64,000 nucleotides of DNA from Pseudomonas hunanensis (GTDB taxonomy: Bacteria > Pseudomonadota > Gammaproteobacteria > Pseudomonadales > Pseudomonadaceae): contig NZ_QJRC01000060.1 in NCBI RefSeq assembly GCF_013393325.1, positions 1 through 64,000 of the forward strand, written 5' to 3'. Both the position numbers and the translations under genes were made by a program. Under the pieces are notes generated by a model. That model saw only the letters and a program-made list of their open reading frames with translations, did no database searches and was not told the DNA's origin. Shown piece by piece: positions 52,173-63,170 of the stretch. The first letter of the stretch is position 1. The number at the start of each line of letters is the position of its first letter.

Positions 52173-53354
52173 ATGACCCGTATCGGAACCCCATTGTCGC
52201 CCACCGCGACCCGTGTACTGCTCTGCGGCTGTGGCGAGCTGGGCAAGGAAGTGGTGATCGAGCTGCAGCGCCTGGGCGTCGAAGTAATCGCCGTCGACCG
52301 TTACGCCAATGCCCCGGCCATGCAGGTGGCGCACCGCAGCCATGTGGTCAACATGCTCGATGGCGTTGCCCTGCGCGCGGTGATCGAGGCCGAGAAACCG
52401 CACTACATCGTTCCGGAAATCGAAGCCATCGCCACCGCCACCCTGGTCGAGCTGGAAAACGAAGGCTTCAACGTAGTACCGACCGCGCGTGCCACCCAAC
52501 TGACCATGAACCGCGAAGGCATCCGCCGCCTGGCTGCCGAAGAGCTGGACCTGCCAACCTCGCCGTACCACTTCGCCGACACCTTCGAGGACTACGCCAA
52601 GGCCGTTGCCGACGTGGGCTACCCGTGCGTGGTCAAGCCGGTGATGAGCTCGTCGGGTAAGGGCCAGAGCCTGCTGCGCAGCGATGCCGACCTGCAGAAG
52701 TCGTGGGACTACGCCCAGGAAGGCGGCCGCGCTGGCAAAGGCCGGGTGATCGTCGAGGGCTTCATCGACTTCGAATACGAGATCACCCTGCTGACCGTGC
52801 GCCACGTGGGGGGCACCACCTTCCTCGAACCTGTCGGCCACCGTCAGGAGAAGGGCGACTATCAGGAATCCTGGCAGCCACAGGCCATGAGCCCCAAGGC
52901 GCTGGCTGAGTCGCAGCGCGTGGCCAAGGCGGTCACCGATGCCTTGGGTGGTCGCGGCCTGTTTGGCGTAGAGCTGTTCGTGAAGGGTGACCAGGTGTGG
53001 TTCAGCGAAGTGTCGCCGCGCCCGCATGACACCGGGCTGGTAACCCTGATTTCCCAGGACCTGTCGCAATTCGCCCTGCATGCCCGCGCCATTCTTGGCC
53101 TGCCGATTCCAGTGGTGCGTCAGTTTGGTCCGTCGGCCTCGGCAGTGATCTTGCCGGAAGGGCAGTCGCAGCAGACCAGCTTCGCCAACCTGGGGGCGGC
53201 GCTGAGCGAGCCCGATACCGCCATTCGCTTGTTTGGCAAGCCGGAAATCAATGGTACCCGCCGTATGGGCGTGTGCCTGGCGCGTGACGAGTCGGTGGAG
53301 CTGGCGCGGGCCAAGGCGACCCGCGCTTCGCAGGCGGTCAAGGTAGAGTTCTGA
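52173..53354 (+). CDS. purT: Formate-dependent phosphoribosylglycinamide formyltransferase
   Basis: 393 aa ATP-grasp enzyme that makes FGAR from GAR, formate and ATP, bypassing PurN. Visible marks are [20 protein letters not shown] (about 14-33), [13 protein letters not shown] (about 153, ATP-binding loop) and [12 protein letters not shown] (about 283). Length is normal. GAGGA precedes the ATG 52173. It feeds the same pathway as purL. Confidence 0.95.
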   Translation: MTRIGTPLSPTATRVLLCGCGELGKEVVIELQRLGVEVIAVDRYANAPAMQVAHRSHVVNMLDGVALRAVIEAEKPHYIVPEIEAIATATLVELENEGFNVVPTARATQLTMNREGIRRLAAEELDLPTSPYHFADTFEDYAKAVADVGYPCVVKPVMSSSGKGQSLLRSDADLQKSWDYAQEGGRAGKGRVIVEGFIDFEYEITLLTVRHVGGTTFLEPVGHRQEKGDYQESWQPQAMSPKALAESQRVAKAVTDALGGRGLFGVELFVKGDQVWFSEVSPRPHDTGLVTLISQDLSQFALHARAILGLPIPVVRQFGPSASAVILPEGQSQQTSFANLGAALSEPDTAIRLFGKPEINGTRRMGVCLARDESVELARAKATRASQAVKVEF

Positions 53355-53360
53355 TTCGAC

Positions 53361-53381
53361 TGGGGCCGCAACGCGGCCCCA
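53361..53381. terminator. Bidirectional terminator between purT and the MFS gene
   Basis: TGGGGCCGC/GCGGCCCCA with a 3-base loop, 7 bases after the purT stop and 6 bases before the convergent MFS stop. Same arm sequence as at 29731-29751. Confidence 0.7.
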
Positions 53382-53386
53382 ATTGC

Positions 53387-54685
53387 TTACAGTTCGGTAT
53401 TGCGAGTCTCTTTCAGGCACAGCACAGCAATCAGGCTGATCACCGCCGCTGCCGACACATAACCCCCCACCCAACTCAAGCCGCCCATGCTCACCAGCTT
53501 CTGGGCAAAGAACGGTGCCGCCGAGGCGCCGACGATGCCGCCCAGGTTATACGCCGCCGAAGCCCCGGTATAACGCACATGAGTCGGGAACAGTTCAGGC
53601 AGCAGTGCCCCCATCGGTGCGAAGGTCACGCCCATCAGGAACAGCTCGATGGCCAGGAACAGCGCCACGCCCGTGGTCGACCCCGACGTCAGCAGTGGTT
53701 CCATGGTAAAGCCCGAAGCGATCGCCAGCAGGCCGCCCACGATCAGCACCGGCTTGCGCCCGTAGCGGTCGCTGAGCCACGCCGACAACGGTGTGGCCAG
53801 GGCCATGAACACCACTGCGAAGCACAGCAGGCCAAGGAACGTCTCGCGGCTGTAGCCCAGCGTGGTCACGCCATAGCTCAGCGAGAACACCGTGGAAATG
53901 TAGAACAGCGCGTAGCACACCACCATGGCCGCAGCGCCCAGCAAGGTTGGCAGCCAGTATTTGGAGAACAGGTCGACCACCGGCATTTTCACCCGCTCAT
54001 GGCGGGCAACGGCCTTGGCGAACACTGGGCTTTCTTCGAGCTTCAGGCGTACATACAGGCCCACCAGCACCAGCGCGGCGCTGAGCAGGAACGGAATACG
54101 CCAGCCCCACTCACGGAACTGCTCGTCACTGAGCACCAAGGCCAGGGTCAGGAACAGCCCGTTGGCAGCCAAGAAGCCGATCGAAGGGCCTAGCTGCGGG
54201 AACATGCCGAACCAGGCACGCTTGCCTTCAGGGGCATTCTCGGTAGCCAGCAGGGCCGCGCCGCCCCATTCCCCGCCCAGGCCCAGGCCTTGGCCAAAAC
54301 GCAGCAGGCAAAGGATGATCGGTGCCCACATGCCAATGCTGTCGTAGCCCGGCAGTACGCCGATGGCCGTGGTGCAAACGCCCATCAGCAGCAGCGAAGC
54401 GACCAGCGTCGACTTGCGGCCAATGCGGTCGCCAAAGTGACCGAACAACGCCGAGCCCAGCGGGCGGGCGAGGAAGGCGATACCGAAGGTGAGGAAGGCA
54501 GCCAGCATTTGCGCGGTGCCTGACTCGGACGGGAAGAACACCGGGCCGATCACCAGGGCTGCGGCAGTGGCGTAGACGTAGAAATCGTAGAACTCGATAG
54601 CGGTGCCGATGAAGCTGGCGGTGGCGACCCGCGCAGGCGAGTTGACCGGCGCGGCAGGCGCTTGGGCATAGGTGCTGCTTGTCAT
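53387..54685 (-). CDS. MFS metabolite:H+ symporter (MHS family)
   Basis: 432 aa, twelve predicted membrane segments. The family marks are FIGTAIEFYDFYVYATAAAL (about 24), FGHFGDRIGRKS (about 81) and LSDRYGRKP (about 311). MHS members (ShiA, ProP, KgtP, YhjE) import organic acids, shikimate or osmolytes; the exact substrate cannot be told. ATG 54685 chosen (GGGA upstream); longer in-frame ATG 54760 is less likely. The 54686-54959 stretch beyond it holds no gene; I see only GC-rich sequence and the corC hairpin. Confidence 0.85.
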   Translation of the reverse strand: MTSSTYAQAPAAPVNSPARVATASFIGTAIEFYDFYVYATAAALVIGPVFFPSESGTAQMLAAFLTFGIAFLARPLGSALFGHFGDRIGRKSTLVASLLLMGVCTTAIGVLPGYDSIGMWAPIILCLLRFGQGLGLGGEWGGAALLATENAPEGKRAWFGMFPQLGPSIGFLAANGLFLTLALVLSDEQFREWGWRIPFLLSAALVLVGLYVRLKLEESPVFAKAVARHERVKMPVVDLFSKYWLPTLLGAAAMVVCYALFYISTVFSLSYGVTTLGYSRETFLGLLCFAVVFMALATPLSAWLSDRYGRKPVLIVGGLLAIASGFTMEPLLTSGSTTGVALFLAIELFLMGVTFAPMGALLPELFPTHVRYTGASAAYNLGGIVGASAAPFFAQKLVSMGGLSWVGGYVSAAAVISLIAVLCLKETRNTEL

Positions 54686-54944
54686 TAAGTAGGTCCCTAA
54701 CAGTCTGGTCCGGCTCCATGGGCTTGGCCAGCGTCGGCGTGCAATGCAAAGGGCAGGCACGGTTGCGCGGGCGCCGGAGCGTTTTGTTGTTGTGCGCGCC
54801 CGACTGACGATAGCCCAAGGGGGATAGGGGCGGGGCGGGCACTGTTCGGGGTGTTGAAGCAGGACCGCGGGGCGTGTCAGTGGAGCGGACTGGCCGTGGA
54901 GCGCCGGGTGCGGGTAGCAGGCGTGACGGCGGGGCTGGGTAAGC

Positions 54945-54959
54945 GTGACCCGAGTATAG

Positions 54960-54971
<12 letters not shown>
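54945..54971 (-). terminator. Hairpin across the corC-like gene stop
   Basis: GTGACCCGA (54945-54953) and TCGGGTCAC (54963-54971) form a perfect 9-bp stem; the 9-base loop includes the TAG stop of the corC-like gene (54960-54962, minus). It is a probable transcript end with its upstream arm in the coding sequence. Confidence 0.5.
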
Positions 54972-56165
<1,194 letters not shown>

Positions 56166-56174
56166 GGGCGGCCG

Positions 56175-56984
56175 TCAGATATGCAAGATGAATTCGCGAA
56201 CCAGCTTGCTGCCGAAATAGGCCAGCATCAGCAGGCAGAAACCGGCCAGCGTCCAGCGGATGGCCTTGTGGCCCCGCCAGCCCAGGCGGGTACGGCCCCA
56301 CAGCAGCACGCTGAACACCACCCAGGCGACACAGGCCAGCAACGTCTTGTGCACCAGGTGCTGGGCGAACAGGTTGTCGAGGAACAGCCAGCCGGAGATC
56401 AACGAAAGCGACAGCAGGCACCAGCCGGCCCAGAGAAAGCCGAACAGCAGGCTTTCCATGGTTTGCAGCGGTGGGAAGTTGCGGATAAGCCCGGACGGGT
56501 GCTTGTTCTTCAACTGGCGGTCCTGCAGCAGCAACAGCAGTGACTGGAAAACCGCGATGGTGAACAGCCCATAGGCCAGGATCGACAACAGGATATGGGC
56601 AAGAATGCCCGGTTCTTCGTTTATCAGTGGCACCGTGCCGGGTGGCGCGAACTGCGCCAGCAACGCTGTCACCGCGCCCAGCGGGAACAGCAACAACAGC
56701 AGGTTTTCTACCGGTATGCGCAGGCAGGCCAGCAGGGTCAGGGTGATGACGGCCACGGCGATCAGGCTGGCGGCGCTGAAGAAGTCCAGGCTCAGGCCCA
56801 GCGGGGTGATCAACTGGAAGAACAGCGCGCCGGCCTGGGCCAGCACCGCGACGGCGCCCAGCAGGCCAAGCAGGCGCTTGTCGGCCTTGCGGCCCTGGGC
56901 CAGGTACGAGCCCTGGTAGATGGCCGCAGCTATATATAGGCCGGCAGCGATCAGGTTGGGGATGAGGCTGGGAGAGGAGACCAT
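56175..56984 (-). CDS. CcsA/YpjD-type cytochrome c assembly membrane protein
   Basis: 269 aa with about eight membrane segments. AHILLSILAYGLFTIAVFQS (about 126) and LSLISGWLFLDNLF ... HLVHKTLLACVAWVVF (about 190-215) carry the conserved His residues of the family. E. coli YpjD and Pseudomonas homologues are of unclear role and usually sit next to ffh, as here. Divergent from ffh. Confidence 0.82.
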   Translation of the reverse strand: MVSSPSLIPNLIAAGLYIAAAIYQGSYLAQGRKADKRLLGLLGAVAVLAQAGALFFQLITPLGLSLDFFSAASLIAVAVITLTLLACLRIPVENLLLLLFPLGAVTALLAQFAPPGTVPLINEEPGILAHILLSILAYGLFTIAVFQSLLLLLQDRQLKNKHPSGLIRNFPPLQTMESLLFGFLWAGWCLLSLSLISGWLFLDNLFAQHLVHKTLLACVAWVVFSVLLWGRTRLGWRGHKAIRWTLAGFCLLMLAYFGSKLVREFILHI

Positions 56985-57124
56985 AAGTCCTGGTTGGCGA
57001 GCCTTAAAGAGACGGAGTTTGGCATATATTCCGCTGCTCTAGGAAGACTGGTAGGCCGCGTCGCGGCATTCGCGGGTAAAGCCACCGAATATCTCCCAAG
57101 GTGTGCGCCGCCGCCGCACTTCGC

Positions 57125-57130
57125 TATAAT
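57125..57130 (+). promoter_or_regulatory. ffh -10 box
   Basis: A perfect TATAAT in TCGCTATAATCGCCGCC, 84 bases before the ffh ATG, again followed by a GC-rich discriminator. The -35 (TGTGCG at 57102) is weak. Confidence 0.5.
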
Positions 57131-57214
57131 CGCCGCCTTGCTGTGCCCGGCGGGTGTGTATTTCCCCTGGGCGCCTGACAAACCTCGGCTTTTACTGGGC
57201 CTGAAAGGATCACC

Positions 57215-58591
57215 ATGTTCGAAAACCTGACCGACCGCCTGTCACAGACGCTGCGCCATGTCACCGGCAAGGCCAAGCTGACCGAAGACAACATCAAGGA
57301 CACGCTGCGCGAAGTGCGCATGGCCCTGCTCGAGGCCGACGTTGCCCTGCCGGTGGTCAAGGATTTCGTCAACAGCGTCAAGGAACGTGCGGTCGGCACC
57401 GAAGTCTCGCGTAGCCTGACCCCGGGCCAGGCATTCGTGAAGATCGTCCAGGCCGAGCTGGAAAGCCTGATGGGCGCGGCCAACGAAGACCTCGCACTGA
57501 ACGCCGCCCCGCCTGCCGTGGTGCTGATGGCCGGCCTGCAAGGCGCCGGTAAGACCACCACCGCCGGCAAGCTGGCGCGCTTCCTTAAAGAGCGCAAGAA
57601 AAAGAGCGTGATGGTGGTGTCCGCCGACGTTTATCGCCCGGCGGCGATCAAGCAGCTGGAAACCCTGGCCAACGACATCGGTGTCACCTTCTTCCCGTCC
57701 GATATCAGCCAGAAGCCGGTGGCCATTGCCGAAGCGGCCATCCGTGAAGCCAAGCTGAAGTTCATCGACGTGGTCATCGTCGACACCGCCGGCCGTTTGC
57801 ACATCGACGCCGACATGATGGACGAGATCAAGGCGCTGCACGCCGCGGTCAAGCCAATCGAGACGCTGTTCGTGGTCGACGCCATGACCGGCCAGGACGC
57901 CGCCAACACCGCCAAGGCCTTTGGCGAGGCGCTGCCGCTGACCGGTGTGGTACTGACCAAGGTCGACGGTGACGCCCGTGGTGGTGCTGCGCTGTCGGTG
58001 CGTGCCATCACCGGCAAGCCGATCAAGTTCATCGGTATGGGTGAGAAGACCGAGGCTCTCGAGCCGTTCCACCCCGATCGCGTCGCTTCGCGCATTCTCG
58101 GCATGGGTGACGTGCTCAGCCTGATCGAGCAGGCCGAGCAGACCATCGACAAGGCCAAGGCCGACAAGCTGGCCAAGAAGCTGAAGAAGGGCAAGGGCTT
58201 CGACCTCGAAGACTTCCGCGACCAGCTGCAACAAATGAAGAACATGGGCGGCCTCGGTGGCCTGATGGACAAGCTGCCGAGCATCGGCGGGGTCAACCTG
58301 TCGCAGATGGGCAACGCCCAGGGCGCCGCCGAGAAGCAGTTCAAACAGATGGAAGCGATCATCAACTCCATGACCCCGGCCGAGCGCCGTGATCCTGACC
58401 TGATCAGCGGTTCGCGCAAGCGCCGTATCGCCCTGGGTTCCGGTACCCAGGTGCAGGACATCGGCCGCTTGATCAAGCAGCACAAGCAGATGCAGAAGAT
58501 GATGAAAAAATTCTCTGCCAAAGGCGGCATGGCCAAGATGATGCGCGGCCTGGGCGGGATGCTGCCAGGCGGCGGTATGCCGAAGCTGTAA
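57215..58591 (+). CDS. ffh: Signal recognition particle protein Ffh
   Basis: 458 aa GTPase that binds 4.5S RNA and signal peptides of nascent inner-membrane proteins. N domain (1-90), G domain with GLQGAGKTTTAGKLA (about 106), DTAGRLHIDADMM (about 190) and TKVDGDARGGAAL (about 248), and the Met-rich M domain (about 300-458, MQKMMKKFS, GGMLPGGG). ATG 57215 follows AAAGGA. Position before rpsP-rimM-trmD-rplS is conserved. Confidence 0.96.
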   Translation: MFENLTDRLSQTLRHVTGKAKLTEDNIKDTLREVRMALLEADVALPVVKDFVNSVKERAVGTEVSRSLTPGQAFVKIVQAELESLMGAANEDLALNAAPPAVVLMAGLQGAGKTTTAGKLARFLKERKKKSVMVVSADVYRPAAIKQLETLANDIGVTFFPSDISQKPVAIAEAAIREAKLKFIDVVIVDTAGRLHIDADMMDEIKALHAAVKPIETLFVVDAMTGQDAANTAKAFGEALPLTGVVLTKVDGDARGGAALSVRAITGKPIKFIGMGEKTEALEPFHPDRVASRILGMGDVLSLIEQAEQTIDKAKADKLAKKLKKGKGFDLEDFRDQLQQMKNMGGLGGLMDKLPSIGGVNLSQMGNAQGAAEKQFKQMEAIINSMTPAERRDPDLISGSRKRRIALGSGTQVQDIGRLIKQHKQMQKMMKKFSAKGGMAKMMRGLGGMLPGGGMPKL

Positions 58592-58721
58592 CTTATTCCG
58601 GGTGCCTGCCTTTCGTCGGGCTGGCGCCCAGAACCCCCGCTGTAGTGGGGTAACGGCCGCGGATTTCGCGGCACAACCGGCAAATCTGGACGGTAGGGCA
58701 TGGCCTTGCCGAAAAAGTCAT

Positions 58722-58750
58722 TTGCAAATGTCCGTGTATTCCCCGAGAAT
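58722..58750 (+). promoter_or_regulatory. Probable rpsP operon promoter
   Basis: TTGCAA (58722-58727), 17 bases, then GAGAAT (58745-58750) in GAGAATATGCGGCC. About 100 bases before the rpsP ATG. The upstream part of this 257-base gap shows small GC hairpins (GCCGCG/CGCGGC, 58656-58672) that may end ffh transcription. Confidence 0.45.
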
Positions 58751-58761
58751 ATGCGGCCTTT

Positions 58762-58779
58762 TGGGCACCCGTGTGCCTA
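58762..58779 (+). promoter_or_regulatory. Hairpin in the rpsP leader
   Basis: TGGGCAC - CCGT - GTGCCTA forms a 7-pair stem (one G-T) followed by TTT, in the leader between the probable promoter and rpsP. It may be an attenuator or an mRNA 5' structure. Confidence 0.35.
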
Positions 58780-58848
58780 TTTGGCATTCAGATTTGCAGT
58801 ACCAGCTGCTGTATCAACTGCAGCACCGACTATAGGAACGATGTTCAC

Positions 58849-59100
58849 ATGGTAACCATCCGTCTGGCCCGTGGCGGCTCGAAAAAGCGCCCATTCTACC
58901 ACCTGACCGTGACCAACTCGCGTAACGCCCGTGATGGCCGTTTCGTTGAGCGCGTAGGTTTCTTCAACCCGATCGCTGCTGGCGCCGAAGTTAAACTGTC
59001 GGTCAACCAAGAGCGCGTCACCTACTGGCTGAGCCAGGGTGCACAGCCGTCTGAGCGTGTTGCTCAGCTGCTGAAGGAAGCTGCCAAGGCCGCTGCCTGA
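58849..59100 (+). CDS. rpsP: 30S ribosomal protein S16
   Basis: 83 aa. [19 protein letters not shown] and [19 protein letters not shown] are the S16 signature. Start ATG 58849 with AGGA 11 bases upstream; longer start at 58771 is spurious. First gene of rpsP-rimM-trmD-rplS. Confidence 0.97.
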   Translation: MVTIRLARGGSKKRPFYHLTVTNSRNARDGRFVERVGFFNPIAAGAEVKLSVNQERVTYWLSQGAQPSERVAQLLKEAAKAAA

Positions 59101-59105
59101 ACAGT

Positions 59106-59642
59106 ATGAACGCGACGCCAGAAAAGGCTGACGACCTGATCGTCGTTGGCAAGATTTTTTCGGTTCACGGCGTTCGCGGCGAGGTGAAGGTGTATTCCTT
59201 TACCGATCCGATTGAAAACCTGTTGGATTATCCGCGCTGGACGCTTCGGCACGAAGGCAAGGTAAAGCAGGTCGAGCTGGTCAGCGGTCGTGGCTCCCAA
59301 AAGGGCCTGGTCGTGAAGCTCAAAGGCCTCGAAGATCGCGATGAAGCCCGTCTTCTGAGCGGTTACGAAATCTGCATTGCGCGGAGCCTTTTGCCCAACC
59401 TGGCTGCCGACGAGTACTACTGGTACCAGTTGGTCGGTCTGAAGGTCATCAACCAGGACGAACACCTGTTCGGCAAGGTCGATCACCTGTTGGAGACCGG
59501 TGCGAACGATGTAATGGTGGTCAAACCCTGCGCAGGCAGCCTGGATGATCGCGAGCGTCTGTTGCCCTATACGGCGCAATGCGTGCTGGCAATCGACCTG
59601 GAAGCAGGCGTGATGCGGGTTGAGTGGGACGCGGACTTCTAA
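59106..59642 (+). CDS. rimM: Ribosome maturation factor RimM
   Basis: 178 aa, helps assembly of the 30S head with S19. N-terminal domain (VGKIFSVHGVRGEVKVYSFT, about 14-33) and C-terminal PRC-barrel (YYWYQLVGLKVINQDEHLFG). Starts 5 bases after rpsP. Confidence 0.96.
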   Translation: MNATPEKADDLIVVGKIFSVHGVRGEVKVYSFTDPIENLLDYPRWTLRHEGKVKQVELVSGRGSQKGLVVKLKGLEDRDEARLLSGYEICIARSLLPNLAADEYYWYQLVGLKVINQDEHLFGKVDHLLETGANDVMVVKPCAGSLDDRERLLPYTAQCVLAIDLEAGVMRVEWDADF

Positions 59643-59645
59643 ACG

Positions 59646-60398
59646 ATGGGTAACCTTCGCGTAGACGTCATCACGTTGTTCCCCGAGATGTTCTCGGCCA
59701 TCACGGAGTACGGCATTACCAGCCGCGCGGTGAAACAGGGGTTGCTTCAGGTAACTTGCTGGAACCCGCGGGACTACACCACAGATCGTCACCACACGGT
59801 AGATGATCGGCCGTTTGGCGGTGGTCCGGGCATGGTGATGAAAATCAAGCCTCTGGAAGATGCCCTGGTTAGCGCCAGGCAAGCGACCGGAGCTGCGGCA
59901 AAGGTGATCTACCTTTCGCCACAAGGCCGCAAGCTGACTCAGCAGGCGGTCAAAGGCCTGGCCGAACAGGAATCGTTGATCCTGATCGCCGGTCGTTATG
60001 AAGGCATCGACGAGCGCTTTATCGAGGCTCATGTCGATGAGGAGTGGTCGATTGGCGACTATGTGCTTTCCGGTGGCGAGCTGCCGGCCATGGTACTGAT
60101 CGATGCGGTTACGCGGCTGCTGCCCGGAGCTTTAGGGCATGTGGACTCGGCGGAAGAAGATTCCTTCACCGACGGTCTGCTCGATTGCCCGCACTACACC
60201 CGACCTGAGGTGTATGCGGATCAGCGTGTTCCCGACGTGTTGCTAAGTGGCAACCATGCACATATCCGGCGTTGGAGGATGAAGCAGTCCCTTGGTAGGA
60301 CCTTCGAACGACGCGCCGATCTTCTGGAAAGTCGCTCGCTTTCTGGAGAAGAGAAGAAGCTGCTCGAGGAATATCTCCGCGAGCGGGACGATAGTTAA
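59646..60398 (+). CDS. trmD: tRNA (guanine-N1)-methyltransferase TrmD
   Basis: 250 aa knot-fold SPOUT enzyme that methylates G37 of tRNAs using S-adenosylmethionine. The knot and SAM site are in [20 protein letters not shown] and [19 protein letters not shown] (about 118-160); the C-terminal [16 protein letters not shown] binds tRNA. 3 bases after rimM. Confidence 0.97.
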   Translation: MGNLRVDVITLFPEMFSAITEYGITSRAVKQGLLQVTCWNPRDYTTDRHHTVDDRPFGGGPGMVMKIKPLEDALVSARQATGAAAKVIYLSPQGRKLTQQAVKGLAEQESLILIAGRYEGIDERFIEAHVDEEWSIGDYVLSGGELPAMVLIDAVTRLLPGALGHVDSAEEDSFTDGLLDCPHYTRPEVYADQRVPDVLLSGNHAHIRRWRMKQSLGRTFERRADLLESRSLSGEEKKLLEEYLRERDDS

Positions 60399-60440
60399 AC
60401 GTATCGATGGTGGATCACGTATCCATCTTAGGAGCACAGC

Positions 60441-60791
60441 ATGACCAACAAGATCATCCAGCAGCTCGAAGCCGAGCAGATGAGCAAGGAAATCCCGACC
60501 TTCGCACCAGGCGACACCGTTGTCGTTCAGGTTAAAGTGAAGGAAGGTGAGCGTTCCCGTCTGCAGGCGTTCGAAGGCGTCGTTATCGCCAAGCGTAACC
60601 GCGGTCTGAACAGCGCCTTCACCGTGCGCAAGATCTCCAGCGGCGTTGGCGTAGAGCGTACCTTCCAGACCTACAGCCCGCAAATCGACAGCCTGGCCGT
60701 GAAACGTCGTGGTGACGTGCGTAAAGCCAAGCTGTACTACCTGCGCGACCTGTCCGGCAAAGCCGCTCGCATCAAGGAAAAACTGTCCTGA
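60441..60791 (+). CDS. rplS: 50S ribosomal protein L19
   Basis: 116 aa. [20 protein letters not shown] and [20 protein letters not shown] are L19 signatures; ends [14 protein letters not shown] precedes ATG 60441. Last gene of the operon, followed by a strong terminator. Confidence 0.97.
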   Translation: MTNKIIQQLEAEQMSKEIPTFAPGDTVVVQVKVKEGERSRLQAFEGVVIAKRNRGLNSAFTVRKISSGVGVERTFQTYSPQIDSLAVKRRGDVRKAKLYYLRDLSGKAARIKEKLS

Positions 60792-60827
60792 GTACAGTTT
60801 GCCCGGTGGCCGAGGCCGCCTAGCGAG

Positions 60828-60855
60828 AAAAAAGCAGCCTTCGGGCTGCTTTTTT
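60828..60855 (+). terminator. Terminator of the rpsP-rplS operon
   Basis: AAAAAAGCAGCC - TTCG - GGCTGCTTTTTT, a 12-bp perfect stem (7 GC-rich pairs in the core) with a UUCG tetraloop and a T-run at 60850-60855. Confidence 0.95.
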
Positions 60856-60885
60856 GCGTTTTGAAACCCCGAAGATGTGATTGCC

Positions 60886-61293
60886 ATGACTACCCGAGAC
60901 CAGGAAATCCAGCGCCGCACCGAGCTGTCGGTGACCCGCGTGACCAAGGCGGTGTTCCCCAACACCACCAACCACCACAACACCCTGTTCGGCGGCACCG
61001 CACTGGCCTGGATGGACGAAGTGTCGTTCATCGCCGCCACGCGCTTCTGCCGCCTGCCGCTGGTGACCGTTTCTACCGACCGCATCGACTTCAAGCACCC
61101 GATCCCGGCGGGCTCGATCGTCGAGCTGGTGGGGACGGTGATCAAGGTCGGCAATACCAGCTTGCAGGTGCAGGTGGATGTGTTTGTCGAGAACATGTAC
61201 CTGGACGGCCGTGAGCGGGCGATCCATGGGGTGTTCAGCTTCGTCGCCATCGACGAGGACAAGCGCCCGGTGCCCGTGCTGCCAAGCGCCTGA
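60886..61293 (+). CDS. Hot-dog acyl-CoA thioesterase (YciA-like)
   Basis: 135 aa hot-dog fold. NTTNHHNTLFGGTALAWMDE (about 27) and FKHPIPAGSIVELVGTV match acyl-CoA hydrolases of the YciA/BACH group; the Asp in WMDE and Asn/His near HNTLFGG are catalytic in the family. ATG 60886 chosen over GTG 60877. Substrate chain length unknown. Confidence 0.86.
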   Translation: MTTRDQEIQRRTELSVTRVTKAVFPNTTNHHNTLFGGTALAWMDEVSFIAATRFCRLPLVTVSTDRIDFKHPIPAGSIVELVGTVIKVGNTSLQVQVDVFVENMYLDGRERAIHGVFSFVAIDEDKRPVPVLPSA

Positions 61294-61296
61294 AGA

Positions 61297-63102
61297 TCAG
61301 GGTTCTGGCGCTGGCTCGATCAACGCCACCAGGGTCCAGCCCGGTTGCGGCTGCAGCGGGTTGTCGGGGCTGGCTACATGCACCCAGCCATGGCCATCGC
61401 GGGCGAACAGCAGGTGTGCACGTTCGCCATGCAGTGCCTGGTAGGCATCCCAGCCAAAGCCTTCGGTGAGGTTGGTGCTGTACAACTCGGCGCCTTGATG
61501 CAGGCGGTTGGCCAGTTGCAGGTAGGTCATCGGGTTGGCCCCCAGCAGATGGCCACGATGCTCCTCGGCCGCCCGGTGCTTGTCGCTACGTTGTTTCTCC
61601 AGGCCGCTGGCCAGCACGAACAGCCGCCCGTGCCCGAAATCATGGCGAAACCTTGCGCAGGCCAGGGCATTGATTTCGCCAGCGGGAGAAAGGCCCAGCA
61701 AGTGCCCGAGGCCGACCAGGTCCAGGTGGGCATCGGCATGTTGCGAGGCGGGGTTGCCAAAATAGGTCGGAAGACCGTCCATGCGCGCAGCGCGGATGTT
61801 TTCCCAGCTGGAGTCCGTCAGCAACACCCGGCAGCCCAGCTGCTGCAGGGCTTTGGCGATGGCGCGGGCTGGTTCGTTGGCACCGACGATGAGAAACCCG
61901 CTGGGTGCTGGTTCGGCGACCTTGAGCAGGCGTGCCAGCGGCCTGGCCGTGGCGCTTTGCAGTACCACCGTGCCGATGATCACCGCGAAGGTCAGCGGCA
62001 CCAGCAGCAGGGCGTCCTGGTGGCCGGCCTGGTGCAGGCGGATGGCAAAGATAGCGGAAACAGCGGCTGCGACGATGCCGCGGGGCGCAATCCAGGCCAG
62101 CAGTGCGCGCTCGCGCCAGCTGAGTGTCGAGCCCAGCGTGGACAGCCACACGTTGAGCGGGCGTGCCACCAGCTGGATCACCAGCAACAAGGCCAGCACC
62201 GCAGGGCCGAGGCCTAGCAGGGCATGCAGGTCAAGGCGCGCGGCGAGCAGGATGAACAGGCCGGAAATCAGCAGTACGCTGAGGTTTTCCTTGAAGTGCA
62301 GGATTTGTCGCACATCGACCCCGCGCATGTTGGCCAGCCACATGCCCATCACAGTCACCGCCAGCAGCCCGGATTCATGCATGATCTGGTTGGCGGCGAT
62401 GAAAATGCCCAGTACCGCCGCCAGCGATGCGAGGTTGTGCAGGTACTCCGGTAGCCACTGCTCGCGCATGATCTGCCCCAGCAGCCACCCGCCGGCCGCG
62501 CCCAAGGCTGTGCCGCAAAAAATCACCCCGGCAAAAGTGGTCAGGCTCTGGCTCAGCCCGTTGCCATCGGCGCTGGCGATGATGAAGCTGTACACCACCA
62601 CGGCGAGTAGCGCGCCGATGGGGTCGATCATGATCCCCTCCCAGCGCAGGATGTTGGCGATCGTCGACTTTGGCCGCACCACGCGAAGCATGGGTACGAT
62701 CACCGTGGGCCCGGTCACTAGGGTCAGGGTGCCGAACAGAATCGACAGCGGCCAGTCGAACCCGAGTAGCCAGTGGGTCGCCAGGGCGATCACCAGCCAG
62801 GTGAGCAGGGCACCCACGGTGACCAGGCGATGCACCACGCTGCCGATCTCGCGCCACTGCGACAGGTGCAGGGTCAGGCTGCCTTCGAACAGGATCAGTG
62901 CCACTGCCAGCGACACCAGCGGCATCAGCAACGGGCCGAACAGTGCTTCGGGATCGAGCCAGCCCAGTGCCGGGCCGGCGATGATCCCGGCCAGCAGCAG
63001 AAACAGAATCGCCGGCAGTTTCAGGCGCCAGGCCAGCCATTGGCAGGCAAGCGCGGCGGCACCGATACCGCCGACGCTGAGAAGAATCTGCTGTTCGCTC
63101 AT
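61297..63102 (-). CDS. CPA1-family Na+/H+ (cation/proton) antiporter with TrkA-N domain
   Basis: 601 aa. About twelve membrane segments (1-395) of the Na+/H+ exchanger type; SVVVPMLR-like VTGPTVIVPMLRVVRP and GIMIDPIGALLAVVV (about 145-168; acidic Asp158) are ion-site strings. A cytoplasmic TrkA-N Rossmann domain begins at about 400 (FLIVGANEPARAIAKAL) and probably binds NAD(H). Converges with the thioesterase gene by 3 bases. Direction of transport is inferred. Confidence 0.85.
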   Translation of the reverse strand: MSEQQILLSVGGIGAAALACQWLAWRLKLPAILFLLLAGIIAGPALGWLDPEALFGPLLMPLVSLAVALILFEGSLTLHLSQWREIGSVVHRLVTVGALLTWLVIALATHWLLGFDWPLSILFGTLTLVTGPTVIVPMLRVVRPKSTIANILRWEGIMIDPIGALLAVVVYSFIIASADGNGLSQSLTTFAGVIFCGTALGAAGGWLLGQIMREQWLPEYLHNLASLAAVLGIFIAANQIMHESGLLAVTVMGMWLANMRGVDVRQILHFKENLSVLLISGLFILLAARLDLHALLGLGPAVLALLLVIQLVARPLNVWLSTLGSTLSWRERALLAWIAPRGIVAAAVSAIFAIRLHQAGHQDALLLVPLTFAVIIGTVVLQSATARPLARLLKVAEPAPSGFLIVGANEPARAIAKALQQLGCRVLLTDSSWENIRAARMDGLPTYFGNPASQHADAHLDLVGLGHLLGLSPAGEINALACARFRHDFGHGRLFVLASGLEKQRSDKHRAAEEHRGHLLGANPMTYLQLANRLHQGAELYSTNLTEGFGWDAYQALHGERAHLLFARDGHGWVHVASPDNPLQPQPGWTLVALIEPAPEP

Positions 63103-63170
63103 ACGGGCTCCCTATGCCTGCAGTGTTATGAAAGACTAAGCGTCAATTCGCCGTTTGCCACCGAGTCTTC